A stretch of 64,000 nt of DNA from Pseudaquabacterium terrae (GTDB lineage: Bacteria > Pseudomonadota > Gammaproteobacteria > Burkholderiales > Burkholderiaceae_C). The translations under genes and the position numbers were made by a program. The notes beneath the pieces are model-generated. The model was not told where the DNA came from, ran no database searches, and saw only the letters and a list, made by a program, of their open reading frames with translations. Position 1 is the first letter of the stretch, and each line of letters starts with the position of its first letter. The stretch is taken from contig NZ_JABRWJ010000002.1 of assembly GCF_013266755.1 (NCBI RefSeq), forward strand, positions 434,001-498,000, read 5' to 3'. Shown here in pieces: positions 19,311 through 28,158 of this stretch.

Positions 19311-20048
19311 TCAGTCGTGGGGATCGGGCGTGCGCGCGACCACCCACACGTCGACGCTCGCCGCGCCCGCCTGGCGCAGCACCTCGGCGGCCGCGGCCAC
19401 GGTGGCGCCGGTGGTCAACACGTCGTCGACGAGCGCGATGCGGCGCCCGTGCAGCGTTGCCACGCGCGACGGCTCGATCCACATCGCATCGCGCAGGTTC
19501 GCCGCCCGTTCGCGGCGCGACAGGCCGACCTGGTGCGCGGTGTCGCGCAGCCGCAGCAGCGCATCGGCCCGGGCGGCAAGCCCGCAGCCGCGCGCCACAC
19601 GGCGCGCGATCTCCCACGCCTGGTGGTGGCCGCGCTCGGCCAGCCGCGCGGCGCTCAGCGGCACCGGCAGCACGAGGTCGACCCGCAGTCCATCGGCTCG
19701 TTCGACGGCCGTCTGCAGCGCCAGCGCGAGGGCCGGCGCCAGCTCGACCTGGGCGTGGAACTTGAATGCCGTGATCAGCCGGTCCCACGGAAAGCCGTAG
19801 TCGCCGGCGCACAGGCAGCGTTCGAAGGGTGGCGGCTCGCGCAGGCAATCGGCGCAGCGTGCCACGGCAAGGCCGAGACGGCGGGCGCAGCTGCCGCAAC
19901 GGGGGACCGGCGCGCTGAAGCGCTGCAGGCAATCGGCGCACAGCGCCTGCGTCGTCCAGCCGCGGCACAGCGGGCATTGACGCGGCCAGCCCGGCCGGCC
20001 GCTGGACGCGGCGGCCGGCGCGCTGCGCGGCCGCGGAGTCGACGACAT
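19311..20048 (-). CDS. ComF family phosphoribosyltransferase-fold protein
   Basis: A 245-residue ComF/GntX-type protein. The N-terminal four-cysteine zinc-ribbon-like segments CPLC...CADC and CGSC...CADC precede a type I PRT domain with the PRPP loop IALVDDVLTTGATV. ComF is needed for DNA uptake in naturally competent bacteria, and GntX for use of DNA as a nutrient in E. coli. It is divergent from the BioC-like gene with a 23-bp spacer. Confidence 0.9.
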   Translation of the reverse strand: MSSTPRPRSAPAAASSGRPGWPRQCPLCRGWTTQALCADCLQRFSAPVPRCGSCARRLGLAVARCADCLREPPPFERCLCAGDYGFPWDRLITAFKFHAQVELAPALALALQTAVERADGLRVDLVLPVPLSAARLAERGHHQAWEIARRVARGCGLAARADALLRLRDTAHQVGLSRRERAANLRDAMWIEPSRVATLHGRRIALVDDVLTTGATVAAAAEVLRQAGAASVDVWVVARTPDPHD

Positions 20049-20071
20049 CGGCTCAATATACTGCCCGCCCT

Positions 20072-20977
20072 ATGCCCGAATCGCCGCGTACCGACGCCCG
20101 CGCCGTGGCGCGGGTGCTCGATCGCCTGGCGCGTGCGGACGGTGCGCCGTGGCTGCACCAGGAAGTCGCGCGGCGCATGGCCGAGCGCGTGCCGCTGATC
20201 CGCCAGCCGCCCGCGCAGTGGCTCGACTGGTGGGGCTTTCTTGGCGGCAGCGCGCCGGCCGTGGCGCAGGTGCTGCCGGCGGCGCAGCGGCGCGTCGTCG
20301 AGCCGACCGCAGCCCTCGCCGAGCGCAGCCGCCAGGCGCAGCGCGTGCGCGGCTGGCGGCGCTGGCTGCCGGCGGGAGCCCTGCCGCCGGTCTGGCGGGA
20401 GCACGAGGCACCGCCGCAATCGGCGCCGATGCTGTGGGCCAACATGGTGCTGCACTGGTCGCCGCAGCCGCAGGCGCTGCTGGCGCGCTGGCATGCGGCG
20501 CTCGCGCCCGACGGCTTCCTGATGTTCTCGACGCTCGGGCCCAATACCTTGAGTGAGCTGCGGGCGCTGTACGCCGACTGCGGCTGGCCGGCGCCGCATC
20601 CGCCGTTCACCGACATGCACGACATCGGCGACCAGCTGGTGCACGGCGGCTTCGCCGATCCGGTGATGGACCAGGAGACGTTGACGCTGAGCTGGTCCTC
20701 GCCCGAGGTGCTGCTGGCCGAGCTGCGCAGCCTGGGCGGCCACATCGGCCTCGAGCGCACGGCCGGCTTGCGCACACCGCGCTGGCATGCGCAGCTGAAA
20801 CGCAAGCTCGCCGAGCGCGCCGATGCGAACGGCCGCATCGCGCTGCGCTTCGAGCTCGTCTACGGCCACGCCTTCAAGGCCGCACCGAAGCCGGCCCCGG
20901 GCGCGCCGGTGGCGATTCCGCTCGACGATCTGCGCGCGTCGTTGCGCGCACACCGCAAGGGGCCGGCCGAGTCGTAG
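20072..20977 (+). CDS. BioC-like methyltransferase with degraded SAM motif
   Basis: A 301-residue protein resembling the betaproteobacterial BioC-like family (malonyl-ACP O-methyltransferase fold). The C-terminal half is typical: MLWANMVLHW, FSTLGPNTLSELR, FTDMHDIGDQLVHGGFADPVMD. Motif I, where a VLDLGCGTG-type SAM loop is expected, instead reads WLDWWGFLGGSAP. Biotin synthesis is therefore plausible by homology but not shown, and SAM binding is doubtful. No other bio gene is nearby. TATACT at 20057-20062 is close to the ATG and may be its -10. Confidence 0.7.
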   Translation: MPESPRTDARAVARVLDRLARADGAPWLHQEVARRMAERVPLIRQPPAQWLDWWGFLGGSAPAVAQVLPAAQRRVVEPTAALAERSRQAQRVRGWRRWLPAGALPPVWREHEAPPQSAPMLWANMVLHWSPQPQALLARWHAALAPDGFLMFSTLGPNTLSELRALYADCGWPAPHPPFTDMHDIGDQLVHGGFADPVMDQETLTLSWSSPEVLLAELRSLGGHIGLERTAGLRTPRWHAQLKRKLAERADANGRIALRFELVYGHAFKAAPKPAPGAPVAIPLDDLRASLRAHRKGPAES

Positions 20978-20985
20978 CCGTTGGT

Positions 20986-20991
20986 TAGAAT
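20986..20991 (+). promoter_or_regulatory. Candidate -10 (TAGAAT) for the oxidase operon
   Basis: TAGAAT followed by CCCGCGG lies 87 bp before the DUF2244 gene that leads into coxB. TAGAAT/TATAAT-C-C-G patterns recur before several genes in this window. No convincing -35 is visible. Confidence 0.4.
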
Positions 20992-21077
20992 CCCGCGGTT
21001 CAGCCGCCCTCGGGCATCGATCCGCAGATCCGGCTGCACGACCAAAAGCAGCACCGCTGCGCGCCTTCTTCCCAGCC

Positions 21078-21659
21078 ATGACCGCCACCCTCGCTCCCAG
21101 CCCCTGGCCTGCGCCGCCTGCAGCCCGCCCCAATGGCGGTGAAGGCGGCTGGCGCTTCGGCCGGCGCGGCAGCGCGGCCGACAGCTGGTCGTGGGACCTG
21201 CGCCGCAATTGTTCGATCTCGCCGCGGCAGCTGCTGTCGGCCTATGGCCTGCTGTGCGCGATCGCGCTGACCATCGCGCTCGGTTTCTGGAGCCAGGGCG
21301 TGCCCTCGGTGCTGCTGTTCGCCGGCATCGAGCTGCTGGCGGTCGGTGCGGCGATGCTGGTGATGGCCCGCCATGCCGGCGATCGCGAATTGATCACGCT
21401 GGCCGGCCGCGAGATGGCGGTCGAGCAGTACGTCGGGCCGCGGGTGGAATGCACGCGCCTGCGCGCCGACTGGGTGCGCGTCGAGCCGGCGGCAGGTGCC
21501 GGCTCGCTGGTGGAGTTGTCGGGCGAGGGGCGTTGCGTGCGGATCGGTCGCCATGTGCGGCCCGAGCTGCGCGACGAACTGGCCGAGGAGCTGCGCCGTG
21601 CGCTGCGCTTGTCGCAGGCGGGCGGCGAACGGGATTGGGATCAGGAACTTCAAGCATGA
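21078..21659 (+). CDS. DUF2244 membrane protein leading the cox operon
   Basis: A 193-residue protein with two adjacent transmembrane helices (about residues 55-100) and a soluble C-terminal domain, matching the DUF2244 family often found beside cytochrome oxidase genes. The function is unknown; a role in oxidase assembly is only suggested by position. The stop codon overlaps the coxB ATG (ATGA), so the two are translationally coupled. Confidence 0.82.
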   Translation: MTATLAPSPWPAPPAARPNGGEGGWRFGRRGSAADSWSWDLRRNCSISPRQLLSAYGLLCAIALTIALGFWSQGVPSVLLFAGIELLAVGAAMLVMARHAGDRELITLAGREMAVEQYVGPRVECTRLRADWVRVEPAAGAGSLVELSGEGRCVRIGRHVRPELRDELAEELRRALRLSQAGGERDWDQELQA

Positions 21660-22837
21660 CGATGAACACGACAAAGACGCTTTGCCATCGCATCGCCGGC
21701 GCCGGAATCGGCATGGCGACCCTGCTGGCGGCCCAGGCTGCGCAGGCTGCCGCCGCGGCGGGTGACCTGCCCGGCGGGCCGAAGAACAACCAGCTCGACC
21801 TGCACGATCCGGTGACGCGCATCGCGTCGGACATCCAGGTGCTGCACTACTTCATGCTGGTGGTGTGCGTCGTGATCTTCGTCGCCGTCTTCGGCGTGAT
21901 GTTCTATTCGATCTTCAAGCACCGCAAGTCGCGCGGCGCGAAGCCGGCGAACTTCCATGAAAGCGTGATCGTCGAGATCGCCTGGACCATCGTGCCGTTC
22001 GCGATCGTCATCGTGATGGGCATGGCCGCGACGCGCACCGTCGTCGCGATGAAGGACACCAGCAACGCCGACCTGACGATCAAGACCACCGGCTACCAGT
22101 GGAAGTGGGGCTACGACTACCTCAAGGGCGAGGGCGAGGGCATCGGCTTCATGTCGACGCTGGACGTCTCGCAGCGCCTGCTGTCCGACCAGGCCAAGCC
22201 GGCCGGCGACAACTACCTGCTGAAGGTCGACAACCCGCTGGTGGTGCCGGTCAACAAGAAGATCCGCATCATCACCACCGCCAACGACGTGATCCACGCC
22301 TGGATGGTGCCGGCCTTCGCCGTCAAGCAGGACGCGATCCCCGGCTTCGTGCGCGATGCCTGGTTCCGCGCCGAGAAGACCGGCGACTTCTACGGCCAGT
22401 GCGTCGAGCTGTGCGGCAAGGAGCACGCCTACATGCCGATCCACGTCAAGGTCGTCTCGCAGGCCGAGTACACCGCCTGGGTCGACAGCAAGAAGAAGGA
22501 AATCGCCGCCAAGGCCGACGATCCGAGCAAGACCTGGACGCTCGACGAGCTGATCACCCGCGGCCAGAAGGTCTATGCCGCGAACTGCGCGGTCTGCCAC
22601 AAGCCCGATGGTTCGGGCGCCGGCCCGATCAAGGCCCTCGACGGTTCGGCCGTGGTGAAGGACGCCGACAAGCTGAAGGAAATCGGCATCGTGCTGAACG
22701 GCAAGGGCGGCATGCCGGCCTGGAAGACGCTGTCCGACACCGAGCTCGCCGCGGTCATCAGCTACACGAAGAACGCCTGGTCGAACAAGACCAACCAGAT
22801 CGTTCAGCCGGCCGACGTCGTCGCTGCGCGCAAGTAA
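21656..22837 (+). CDS. coxB: Cytochrome c oxidase subunit II with C-terminal cytochrome c
   Basis: Receives electrons from cytochrome c for the aa3-type oxidase (caa3-like architecture). In 393 residues there is a signal peptide, two transmembrane helices, a periplasmic CuA domain and a fused cytochrome c domain. CuA ligands lie in C249-V-E-L-C253-G-K-E-H257-A-Y-M260. The heme-binding motif is C311-A-V-C314-H315. The start overlaps DUF2244; a second ATG (21662) is two codons later. The fused heme domain lets the oxidase accept electrons without a separate docking site. Confidence 0.96.
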   Translation: MTMNTTKTLCHRIAGAGIGMATLLAAQAAQAAAAAGDLPGGPKNNQLDLHDPVTRIASDIQVLHYFMLVVCVVIFVAVFGVMFYSIFKHRKSRGAKPANFHESVIVEIAWTIVPFAIVIVMGMAATRTVVAMKDTSNADLTIKTTGYQWKWGYDYLKGEGEGIGFMSTLDVSQRLLSDQAKPAGDNYLLKVDNPLVVPVNKKIRIITTANDVIHAWMVPAFAVKQDAIPGFVRDAWFRAEKTGDFYGQCVELCGKEHAYMPIHVKVVSQAEYTAWVDSKKKEIAAKADDPSKTWTLDELITRGQKVYAANCAVCHKPDGSGAGPIKALDGSAVVKDADKLKEIGIVLNGKGGMPAWKTLSDTELAAVISYTKNAWSNKTNQIVQPADVVAARK

Positions 22838-22871
22838 TTCCAAAGCAAAAGATCGCTGAAAGGCCCCGCCA

Positions 22872-24506
22872 ATGAGCGCCGTCCTCCCGCCTCACGCCGC
22901 GCACGACCACGACCACGCGCACGACCATCACGACCACCACGCGCCGCACGGCTGGCGCCGCTGGCTGTTCGCGACGAACCACAAGGACATCGGCACGATG
23001 TACCTGCTGTTCTCGTTCGCGATGCTGATGATCGGCGGCGTGCTCGCGCTGTGCATCCGCGCCGAGCTGTTCCAGCCCGGCCTGCAGTTCTTCAACCCGG
23101 AGCTGTTCAACTCGTTCACCACGATGCACGGGCTGATCATGGTCTTCGGCGCGATCATGCCGGCCTTCGTCGGCTTCGCGAACTGGATGATCCCGCTGCA
23201 GATCGGCGCGTCGGACATGGCTTTCGCGCGCATGAACAACCTGAGCTTCTGGCTGCTGATCCCGGCAGCGACGATGCTCGTGGCCTCGTTCTTCATGCCC
23301 GGCGGCGCGCCGGCGGCCGGCTGGACGCTCTATGCGCCGCTGACGCTGCAGATGGGCCCGTCGATGGACGCCGGCATCTTCGCGATGCACATCATGGGCG
23401 CGTCGTCGATCATGGGCTCGATCAACATCATCGTCACGATCCTGAACATGCGCGCGCCCGGCATGACGCTGATGAAGATGCCGCTGTTCGCCTGGACCTG
23501 GCTGATCACCGCCTACCTGCTGATCGCGGTGATGCCGGTGCTCGCCGGCGCGATCACGATGACGCTGACCGACCGCCACTTCGGCACCAGCTTCTTCAGC
23601 CCGGCCGGCGGCGGCGACCCGGTGATGTACCAGCACATCTTCTGGTTCTTCGGCCACCCCGAGGTCTACATCATGATCCTGCCGGCGTTCGGGATCGTCA
23701 GCGCGATCATCCCGGCCTTCGCCCGCAAGCGCCTGTTCGGCTACACGTCGATGGTCTACGCCACGGCCTCGATCGCCATCCTGTCGTTCATCGTGTGGGC
23801 GCACCACATGTACGTCACCGGCATGCCGGTGACGGGGCAGCTGTTCTTCATGTACGCGACGATGCTGATCGCGGTGCCCACCGGCGTGAAGATCTTCAAC
23901 TGGATCGCCACGATGTGGCGCGGCTCGATGACCTTCGAGACGCCGATGCTGTTCGCGATCGGCTTCCTGTTCGTCTTCACGATGGGCGGTTTCACCGGGC
24001 TGATCCTGGCGATGGCGCCGATCGACATCCAGCTGCAGGACACCTACTACGTCGTCGCCCACTTCCACTACGTGCTGGTCGCCGGCTCGCTGTACGCGCT
24101 GTTTGCCGGCGTCTACTACTGGGGCCCGAAGTGGACCGGCGTGATGTACAGCGAAGTGCGCGGCAAGATCCACTTCTGGGGCTCGTTGATCTTCTTCAAC
24201 GTGACCTTCTTCCCGATGCACTTCCTGGGTCTGGCCGGCATGCCGCGCCGCTATGCCGACTACCCGCTGCAGTTCACCGATTTCAACGCACTGGCCACGA
24301 TCGGCGCCTTCGGCTTCGGCCTGATGCAGGTCTACTTCTTCCTGTTCGTCTGCGTGCCGATGATGCGCGGCAAGGGTGAGCCGGCACCGCAGAAGCCGTG
24401 GGAAGCCGCCGAAGGCCTGGAGTGGGAGATCCCGTCGCCGGCGCCGTTCCACACCTTCGAGACGCCGCCCAAGCTCGACGCGACGGCGACCAAGGTGATC
24501 GGCTAA
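22872..24506 (+). CDS. ctaD: Cytochrome c oxidase subunit I (heme a3-CuB)
   Basis: The catalytic subunit of the proton-pumping aa3 oxidase, 544 residues with about twelve transmembrane helices. Landmarks are the CuB His of the His-Tyr crosslink at H262 (GHPEVY), the two CuB histidines in WAHHMYV, and the heme ligands in VVAHFHYVL. The N-terminus is unusually His/Asp-rich (HDHDHAHDHHDHH), a possible metal-binding tail. It lies 34 bp after coxB. Confidence 0.98.
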   Translation: MSAVLPPHAAHDHDHAHDHHDHHAPHGWRRWLFATNHKDIGTMYLLFSFAMLMIGGVLALCIRAELFQPGLQFFNPELFNSFTTMHGLIMVFGAIMPAFVGFANWMIPLQIGASDMAFARMNNLSFWLLIPAATMLVASFFMPGGAPAAGWTLYAPLTLQMGPSMDAGIFAMHIMGASSIMGSINIIVTILNMRAPGMTLMKMPLFAWTWLITAYLLIAVMPVLAGAITMTLTDRHFGTSFFSPAGGGDPVMYQHIFWFFGHPEVYIMILPAFGIVSAIIPAFARKRLFGYTSMVYATASIAILSFIVWAHHMYVTGMPVTGQLFFMYATMLIAVPTGVKIFNWIATMWRGSMTFETPMLFAIGFLFVFTMGGFTGLILAMAPIDIQLQDTYYVVAHFHYVLVAGSLYALFAGVYYWGPKWTGVMYSEVRGKIHFWGSLIFFNVTFFPMHFLGLAGMPRRYADYPLQFTDFNALATIGAFGFGLMQVYFFLFVCVPMMRGKGEPAPQKPWEAAEGLEWEIPSPAPFHTFETPPKLDATATKVIG

Positions 24507-24512
24507 AGGCAC

Positions 24513-24641
24513 ATGACCATGGCGACGACGCCCACCGACGCGCAACGCAAGGCGAACCGCCGCCTGGCGTGGGCGCTGGCATCGGCTGCGCTGGTGTTCG
24601 GTCTCGGCTTCATCGCCAAGATCGTGCTGCTCGGCCGCTGA
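24513..24641 (+). CDS. Cytochrome oxidase small assembly protein (42 aa)
   Basis: A 42-residue single-pass membrane protein: a short polar N-terminus (TPTDAQRKANRRLAWA) and one helix ending in LLGR. It sits 6 bp after ctaD and 35 bp before ctaG, where Burkholderiales carry a small protein annotated as a cytochrome oxidase small assembly protein. It is short enough to be missed by gene callers. Its detailed role is unknown; co-localisation with CuB assembly is the main clue. Confidence 0.75.
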   Translation: MTMATTPTDAQRKANRRLAWALASAALVFGLGFIAKIVLLGR

Positions 24642-24676
24642 CGCGGCGGCCGCCGACACACAAAGGACGCGTCACC

Positions 24677-25267
24677 ATGCCGTCGCCGAAGCCGGGCCTG
24701 CTGCACCGCGACAACCGTCGCATGCTGGGCAAGCTCGCCGTCGTCGCGGTGGCGATGTTCGGCTTCGCGTATGCGCTGGTGCCGCTGTACTACACGATCT
24801 GCGAGGCGCTCGGCATCAACGTGCTGTCGGTGAGCGAACGGCTGACGTCGTCGGGGCTGACCGGCGCGCGCGAGCGCAAGGCCAGCACGCAGGTCGACTA
24901 CTCGCGCAAGATCACGATCGAGTTCGACGCCAACGCGCGCGGGCCCTGGGATTTCAAGCCGGCGCAGCGCTCGGTCAGCGTGCACCCGGGCGAGCTGACG
25001 ACGGTGATGTACGAGTTCACGAACGTGCAGAACCGGACGATGGCCGCCCAGGCGATCCCGAGTTATGCGCCGATGCAGGCCTCGTCGCACTTCAACAAGC
25101 TCGAGTGCTTCTGCTTCAACGAGTACGTGCTTCAAGCCGGCGAGCGCAAGCAGTGGCCGGTGGTCTTCTACGTCGACCCGAAGCTGCCGAAGGACGTCAC
25201 GACGATCACGCTGTCGTACACCTTCTTCGAGGTCAGCGGCAAGGTCGCGGCGGGGAAGGATTCGTGA
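24677..25267 (+). CDS. ctaG: Cytochrome c oxidase assembly protein CtaG/Cox11
   Basis: Inserts copper into the CuB site of subunit I. In 196 residues there is one N-terminal transmembrane helix (about 20-40), then a periplasmic beta domain with the copper motif C144-F-C146 in LECFCFNE. The start was chosen from homology (MPSPKPGLLHRDNRRM). It is followed directly by the DUF2970 gene. Confidence 0.95.
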   Translation: MPSPKPGLLHRDNRRMLGKLAVVAVAMFGFAYALVPLYYTICEALGINVLSVSERLTSSGLTGARERKASTQVDYSRKITIEFDANARGPWDFKPAQRSVSVHPGELTTVMYEFTNVQNRTMAAQAIPSYAPMQASSHFNKLECFCFNEYVLQAGERKQWPVVFYVDPKLPKDVTTITLSYTFFEVSGKVAAGKDS

Positions 25268-25275
25268 GCGCCGCC

Positions 25276-25506
25276 ATGAGCGAGGACCTGAAGAACGCCG
25301 CCGCCCGCAAGGGTTCGTTCCTGCAGACGATCCGCGCGGTGGCCTGGTCGTTCTTCGGCGTGCGCCGCTCGGCCGACTACGAGCAGGACGTCGAGAAGCT
25401 GAATCCGGTGCACGTGATCATCGCCGGCATCATCGGCGCGCTGGTCTTCATCGGCGCGCTGGTGCTGCTGGTGCGTTGGGTCGTGGGCAGCGGCGTGGCC
25501 GGCTAG
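25276..25506 (+). CDS. DUF2970 single-pass membrane protein
   Basis: A 76-residue protein with a basic/aromatic N-terminal part (FLQTIRAVAWSFFGVRRS) and one C-terminal transmembrane helix, characteristic of DUF2970. The family is regularly found between ctaG and subunit III in betaproteobacteria; the function is unknown. A GTG at 25264 overlapping the ctaG stop is an alternative start that adds four residues. Confidence 0.83.
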   Translation: MSEDLKNAAARKGSFLQTIRAVAWSFFGVRRSADYEQDVEKLNPVHVIIAGIIGALVFIGALVLLVRWVVGSGVAG

Positions 25507-25552
25507 GCCGCCGCTGGCGAAGAGAGTTATTGGTTTCGAGGAGAGCACAAAG

Positions 25553-26437
25553 ATGTCCGCAGCAACGCCGCAGGGCGTGACCCCTTACTACTTCGTGCCG
25601 AGCCCGTCGCGGCATCCGGCGATGGCCGCGTTCGGCCTGTTCCTCGTCATCCTCGGCGCCGGCCAGTGGATCAACGGCGCGGACTGGGGCAAGTGGTCGC
25701 TGGCCGCCGGCCTGCTGGTCTGGCTGTCGACGCTGTACTTCTGGTTCCGCGACGCGATCGGCGAGAGCGAGAGCGGGCTGTACTCCGAGCGCGTCGATGC
25801 CTCGTACCGCTGGAGCATGAGCTGGTTCATCTTCTCCGAGGTGATGTTCTTCGCGGCCTTCTTCGGCGCGCTCTACTGGGCGCGGGTGTTCGCGATCCCG
25901 ATGCTCGGCGACCTCGACCACCAGGTGCTGTGGCCCGACTTCAGGGCCGTCTGGCCGAGCGTTTCGCCGGGCGCCACCGCCTCGCCGGCGGACATCGTCG
26001 AGCCCTTCCGCATCATGGGCCCGTGGCCGATCCCGACGATCAACACCTGCATCCTGCTGACCTCCGGCGCGACGCTGACGATCGCCCACCATGCGGTGAT
26101 CGCCAACGAGCGCTCGAAGGCCATCCTCTGGATGTGGATCACCGTGGCGCTGGGCATCACCTTCGTTGGCTTCCAGGCCTACGAATACATCCACGCCTAC
26201 CGCGACCTGAACCTGAAGCTGAGCTCGGGCATCTATGGCTCGACCTTTTTCCTGCTGACCGGCTTCCACGGCTTCCACGTCTTCGTCGGCATGCTGATGC
26301 TGGTGTTCATCACGCTGCGGCTGATGAAGGGCCACTTCACGCCGGAGCGTCACTTCGGCTTCGAAGGCGCCGCGTGGTACTGGCACTTCGTCGACGTGGT
26401 GTGGCTGGGCCTGTACTTCCTGGTCTACTGGCTCTGA
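25553..26437 (+). CDS. ctaE: Cytochrome c oxidase subunit III
   Basis: Structural subunit III of the aa3 oxidase, 294 residues and about seven transmembrane helices. Recognisable regions are RWSMSWFIFSEVMFFAAFF, TCILLTSGATLTIAHHA, and the C-terminal FHGFHVFVGM and WYWHFVDVVWLGLYFLVYW. It is followed by a strong hairpin that ends the subunit cluster. Confidence 0.97.
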   Translation: MSAATPQGVTPYYFVPSPSRHPAMAAFGLFLVILGAGQWINGADWGKWSLAAGLLVWLSTLYFWFRDAIGESESGLYSERVDASYRWSMSWFIFSEVMFFAAFFGALYWARVFAIPMLGDLDHQVLWPDFRAVWPSVSPGATASPADIVEPFRIMGPWPIPTINTCILLTSGATLTIAHHAVIANERSKAILWMWITVALGITFVGFQAYEYIHAYRDLNLKLSSGIYGSTFFLLTGFHGFHVFVGMLMLVFITLRLMKGHFTPERHFGFEGAAWYWHFVDVVWLGLYFLVYWL

Positions 26438-26460
26438 TTGGCACGCCGGTCCGCCGCACA

Positions 26461-26485
26461 CAAACGCCGCCGCGGGCGGCGTTTG
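26461..26485. terminator. Bidirectional hairpin terminator after ctaE
   Basis: CAAACGCCGCC (26461-26471) and GGCGGCGTTTG (26475-26485) form a perfect 11-bp stem with a 3-nt loop. It lies between ctaE and the convergent twin-transmembrane gene. There is no long T run, so it may act as a transcript stabiliser as well. Confidence 0.7.
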
Positions 26486-26516
26486 TCATTCGGCCTCGGC
26501 CGCCTCAGCGCCCGCC

Positions 26517-26738
26517 TCAGCGCCCGATAGGCACGCCCGACGGCCGGATCCAGCCCATGTGCCAGGACAGCAGGATGAGCAGGAACAGTGCGATCGACAG
26601 CCCGACCCGCAATGCCAGCGCCCACGCCATGCGCGCGTCGCGGCCGCCGGCGCCGGGCTTCCTGCGCAGCATCAGCACGCCGGCACTGGCCAGCGCGACC
26701 AGCACCAGCACCAGCATCACCACCATGACCGTCTTCAT
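26517..26738 (-). CDS. Twin transmembrane protein (DUF2909)
   Basis: A 73-residue protein with two transmembrane helices (about residues 4-24 and 41-62) separated by a basic loop RRKPGAGGRDAR. It is of the DUF2909 type regularly seen beside cytochrome oxidase genes. It is on the opposite strand to its neighbours, between ctaE and the SURF1 gene. Function unknown. Confidence 0.8.
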   Translation of the reverse strand: MKTVMVVMLVLVLVALASAGVLMLRRKPGAGGRDARMAWALALRVGLSIALFLLILLSWHMGWIRPSGVPIGR

Positions 26739-26768
26739 CGGCGCCGATTATCGGCGGCGCTCCGGCGC

Positions 26769-27497
26769 ATGACGGCCGCCTGGCGCGAGCAGGCGATCGT
26801 CTTCGTCGCCGCGGTCGCCGCCTGTGCCGGCACGGCGCGGCTCGGGCTGTGGCAGCTCGACCGGGCGGCGCAGAAGAAGGCGATCGCCGAGGCGATCCGC
26901 ACGCGCGGCGCGCTGCCGCCGCTGCCGCAGGCGGAGCTGGCGCGCGATGCGGCCACGGCCGCCGCGCAGCACCACCGGCCGGTGCTGCTGCGCGGCCGCT
27001 GGCTGGCGCAGCACACCATCGCGCTCGACAACCGGCAGATGGACGGCCGGCCCGGCTTCTTCATGCTGACGCCGCTCGAGCTCGCACCCGGCGACGTGGT
27101 GCTGGTGCAGCGCGGCTGGCTGCCGCGCGACTTCCAGGAGCGCACGCGCCTGCCCGCCGTGCCGACGCCCGAGGGCGAGGTGCGCGTCCTCGGGCGCATC
27201 GCCGCGCCGCCGTCGGCGCTCTTCGCGCTGGGCGAGGGCGAGCGCGGGCCGATCCGGCAGAATCTGGTGCTCGACGATTTTTCCCGCGAGACCCGGCTGG
27301 CCTTCAGGCCGCTGTCGGTCCAGCAACTCGATGAACCGTCGGCGCCTCCCGAGCCGCTGCAGCGCCGCTGGTCGCAGCCGGTGCTCGATACCGGCAAGCA
27401 CCATGGTTATGCCTTCCAGTGGTTCGCGCTCAGTGCGCTGATCGCAGGTCTTTATGTCTGGCTCCAAATCATCCGCCCCCGACGCGCCCGGCGCTGA
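26769..27497 (+). CDS. SURF1 family oxidase assembly factor
   Basis: A 242-residue SURF1/Shy1 homologue assisting heme a insertion into subunit I. One transmembrane helix lies at each end with a periplasmic domain between. The family motifs RLGLWQLDRAAQK, DNRQMDGRPGFFMLTPL, VLVQRGWLPRD and the C-terminal HHGYAFQWFALS are visible. It overlaps the next gene by 44 bp in another frame. Confidence 0.92.
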   Translation: MTAAWREQAIVFVAAVAACAGTARLGLWQLDRAAQKKAIAEAIRTRGALPPLPQAELARDAATAAAQHHRPVLLRGRWLAQHTIALDNRQMDGRPGFFMLTPLELAPGDVVLVQRGWLPRDFQERTRLPAVPTPEGEVRVLGRIAAPPSALFALGEGERGPIRQNLVLDDFSRETRLAFRPLSVQQLDEPSAPPEPLQRRWSQPVLDTGKHHGYAFQWFALSALIAGLYVWLQIIRPRRARR

Positions 27498-28152
27498 GCC
27501 GCTCGGCCTGACCGTGCACGGCCTGCCGACGCCCGCGCTGCCGGCCGACGCGCAGCAGCGCCGTGGCCGCCTCAAGATGCTGCTGATCCTGGGGGTCTGC
27601 GCGCTGCCGGTGCTGGCCAGCTACTTCATGGTCTACATCGTCGGCGCCACCGGCGTGACGACGAACTACTCGGCGCTGATCCAGCCCAGCGCCGCGCTGC
27701 CGCCGGTCGACGCGCGGCTGCCCGATGGCCGGTCGCTGGCGCTGCCCAGCCTGAAGGGCCAGTGGCTGCTGGTGGTGGTCGGCAGCGGCGCCTGCGATGC
27801 GGCCTGCGAGCAGCGGCTGTACCTGCAGCGCCAGTTGCGCGAGATGACCGGCCGCGAGCGTGATCGCATCGACAAGCTCTGGCTGGTGATCGACGACGCG
27901 CCGATCGCCGCGCCGCTGCAGGCGGCGCTCGCCGCGGCGCCGGCGACGTTGGTGCTGCGGCTGCCGCGCGCGACGGTCGCGGCCTGGCTGAAGCCGGCCG
28001 CAGGACAGGCGCTCGAGGACCACCTCTACGTCGTCGATCCGATGGGCGAATGGATGATGCGCGCGCCGCCGCAGCCCGAGCCGGCGAAGCTCAAGCGCGA
28101 CCTCGACCGGCTGCTGCGCGCGTCGGCGAGCTGGGACCAGGCAGGGCGCTGA
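27454..28152 (+). CDS. Membrane-anchored thioredoxin-fold-like protein of the cox cluster
   Basis: A 232-residue protein with one transmembrane helix (about residues 40-65) and a periplasmic domain. The sequence [39 protein letters not shown] echoes a SCO/thioredoxin fold (family resemblance only). Two cysteines are spaced CxxxC exactly as in the SCO copper motif. No distal copper-ligand His like that of SCO is obvious. The position between SURF1 and heme A synthase suggests a role in oxidase assembly or thiol redox, which is inference. Confidence 0.7.
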   Translation: MSGSKSSAPDAPGAEPLGLTVHGLPTPALPADAQQRRGRLKMLLILGVCALPVLASYFMVYIVGATGVTTNYSALIQPSAALPPVDARLPDGRSLALPSLKGQWLLVVVGSGACDAACEQRLYLQRQLREMTGRERDRIDKLWLVIDDAPIAAPLQAALAAAPATLVLRLPRATVAAWLKPAAGQALEDHLYVVDPMGEWMMRAPPQPEPAKLKRDLDRLLRASASWDQAGR

Positions 28153-28158
28153 AATCTC

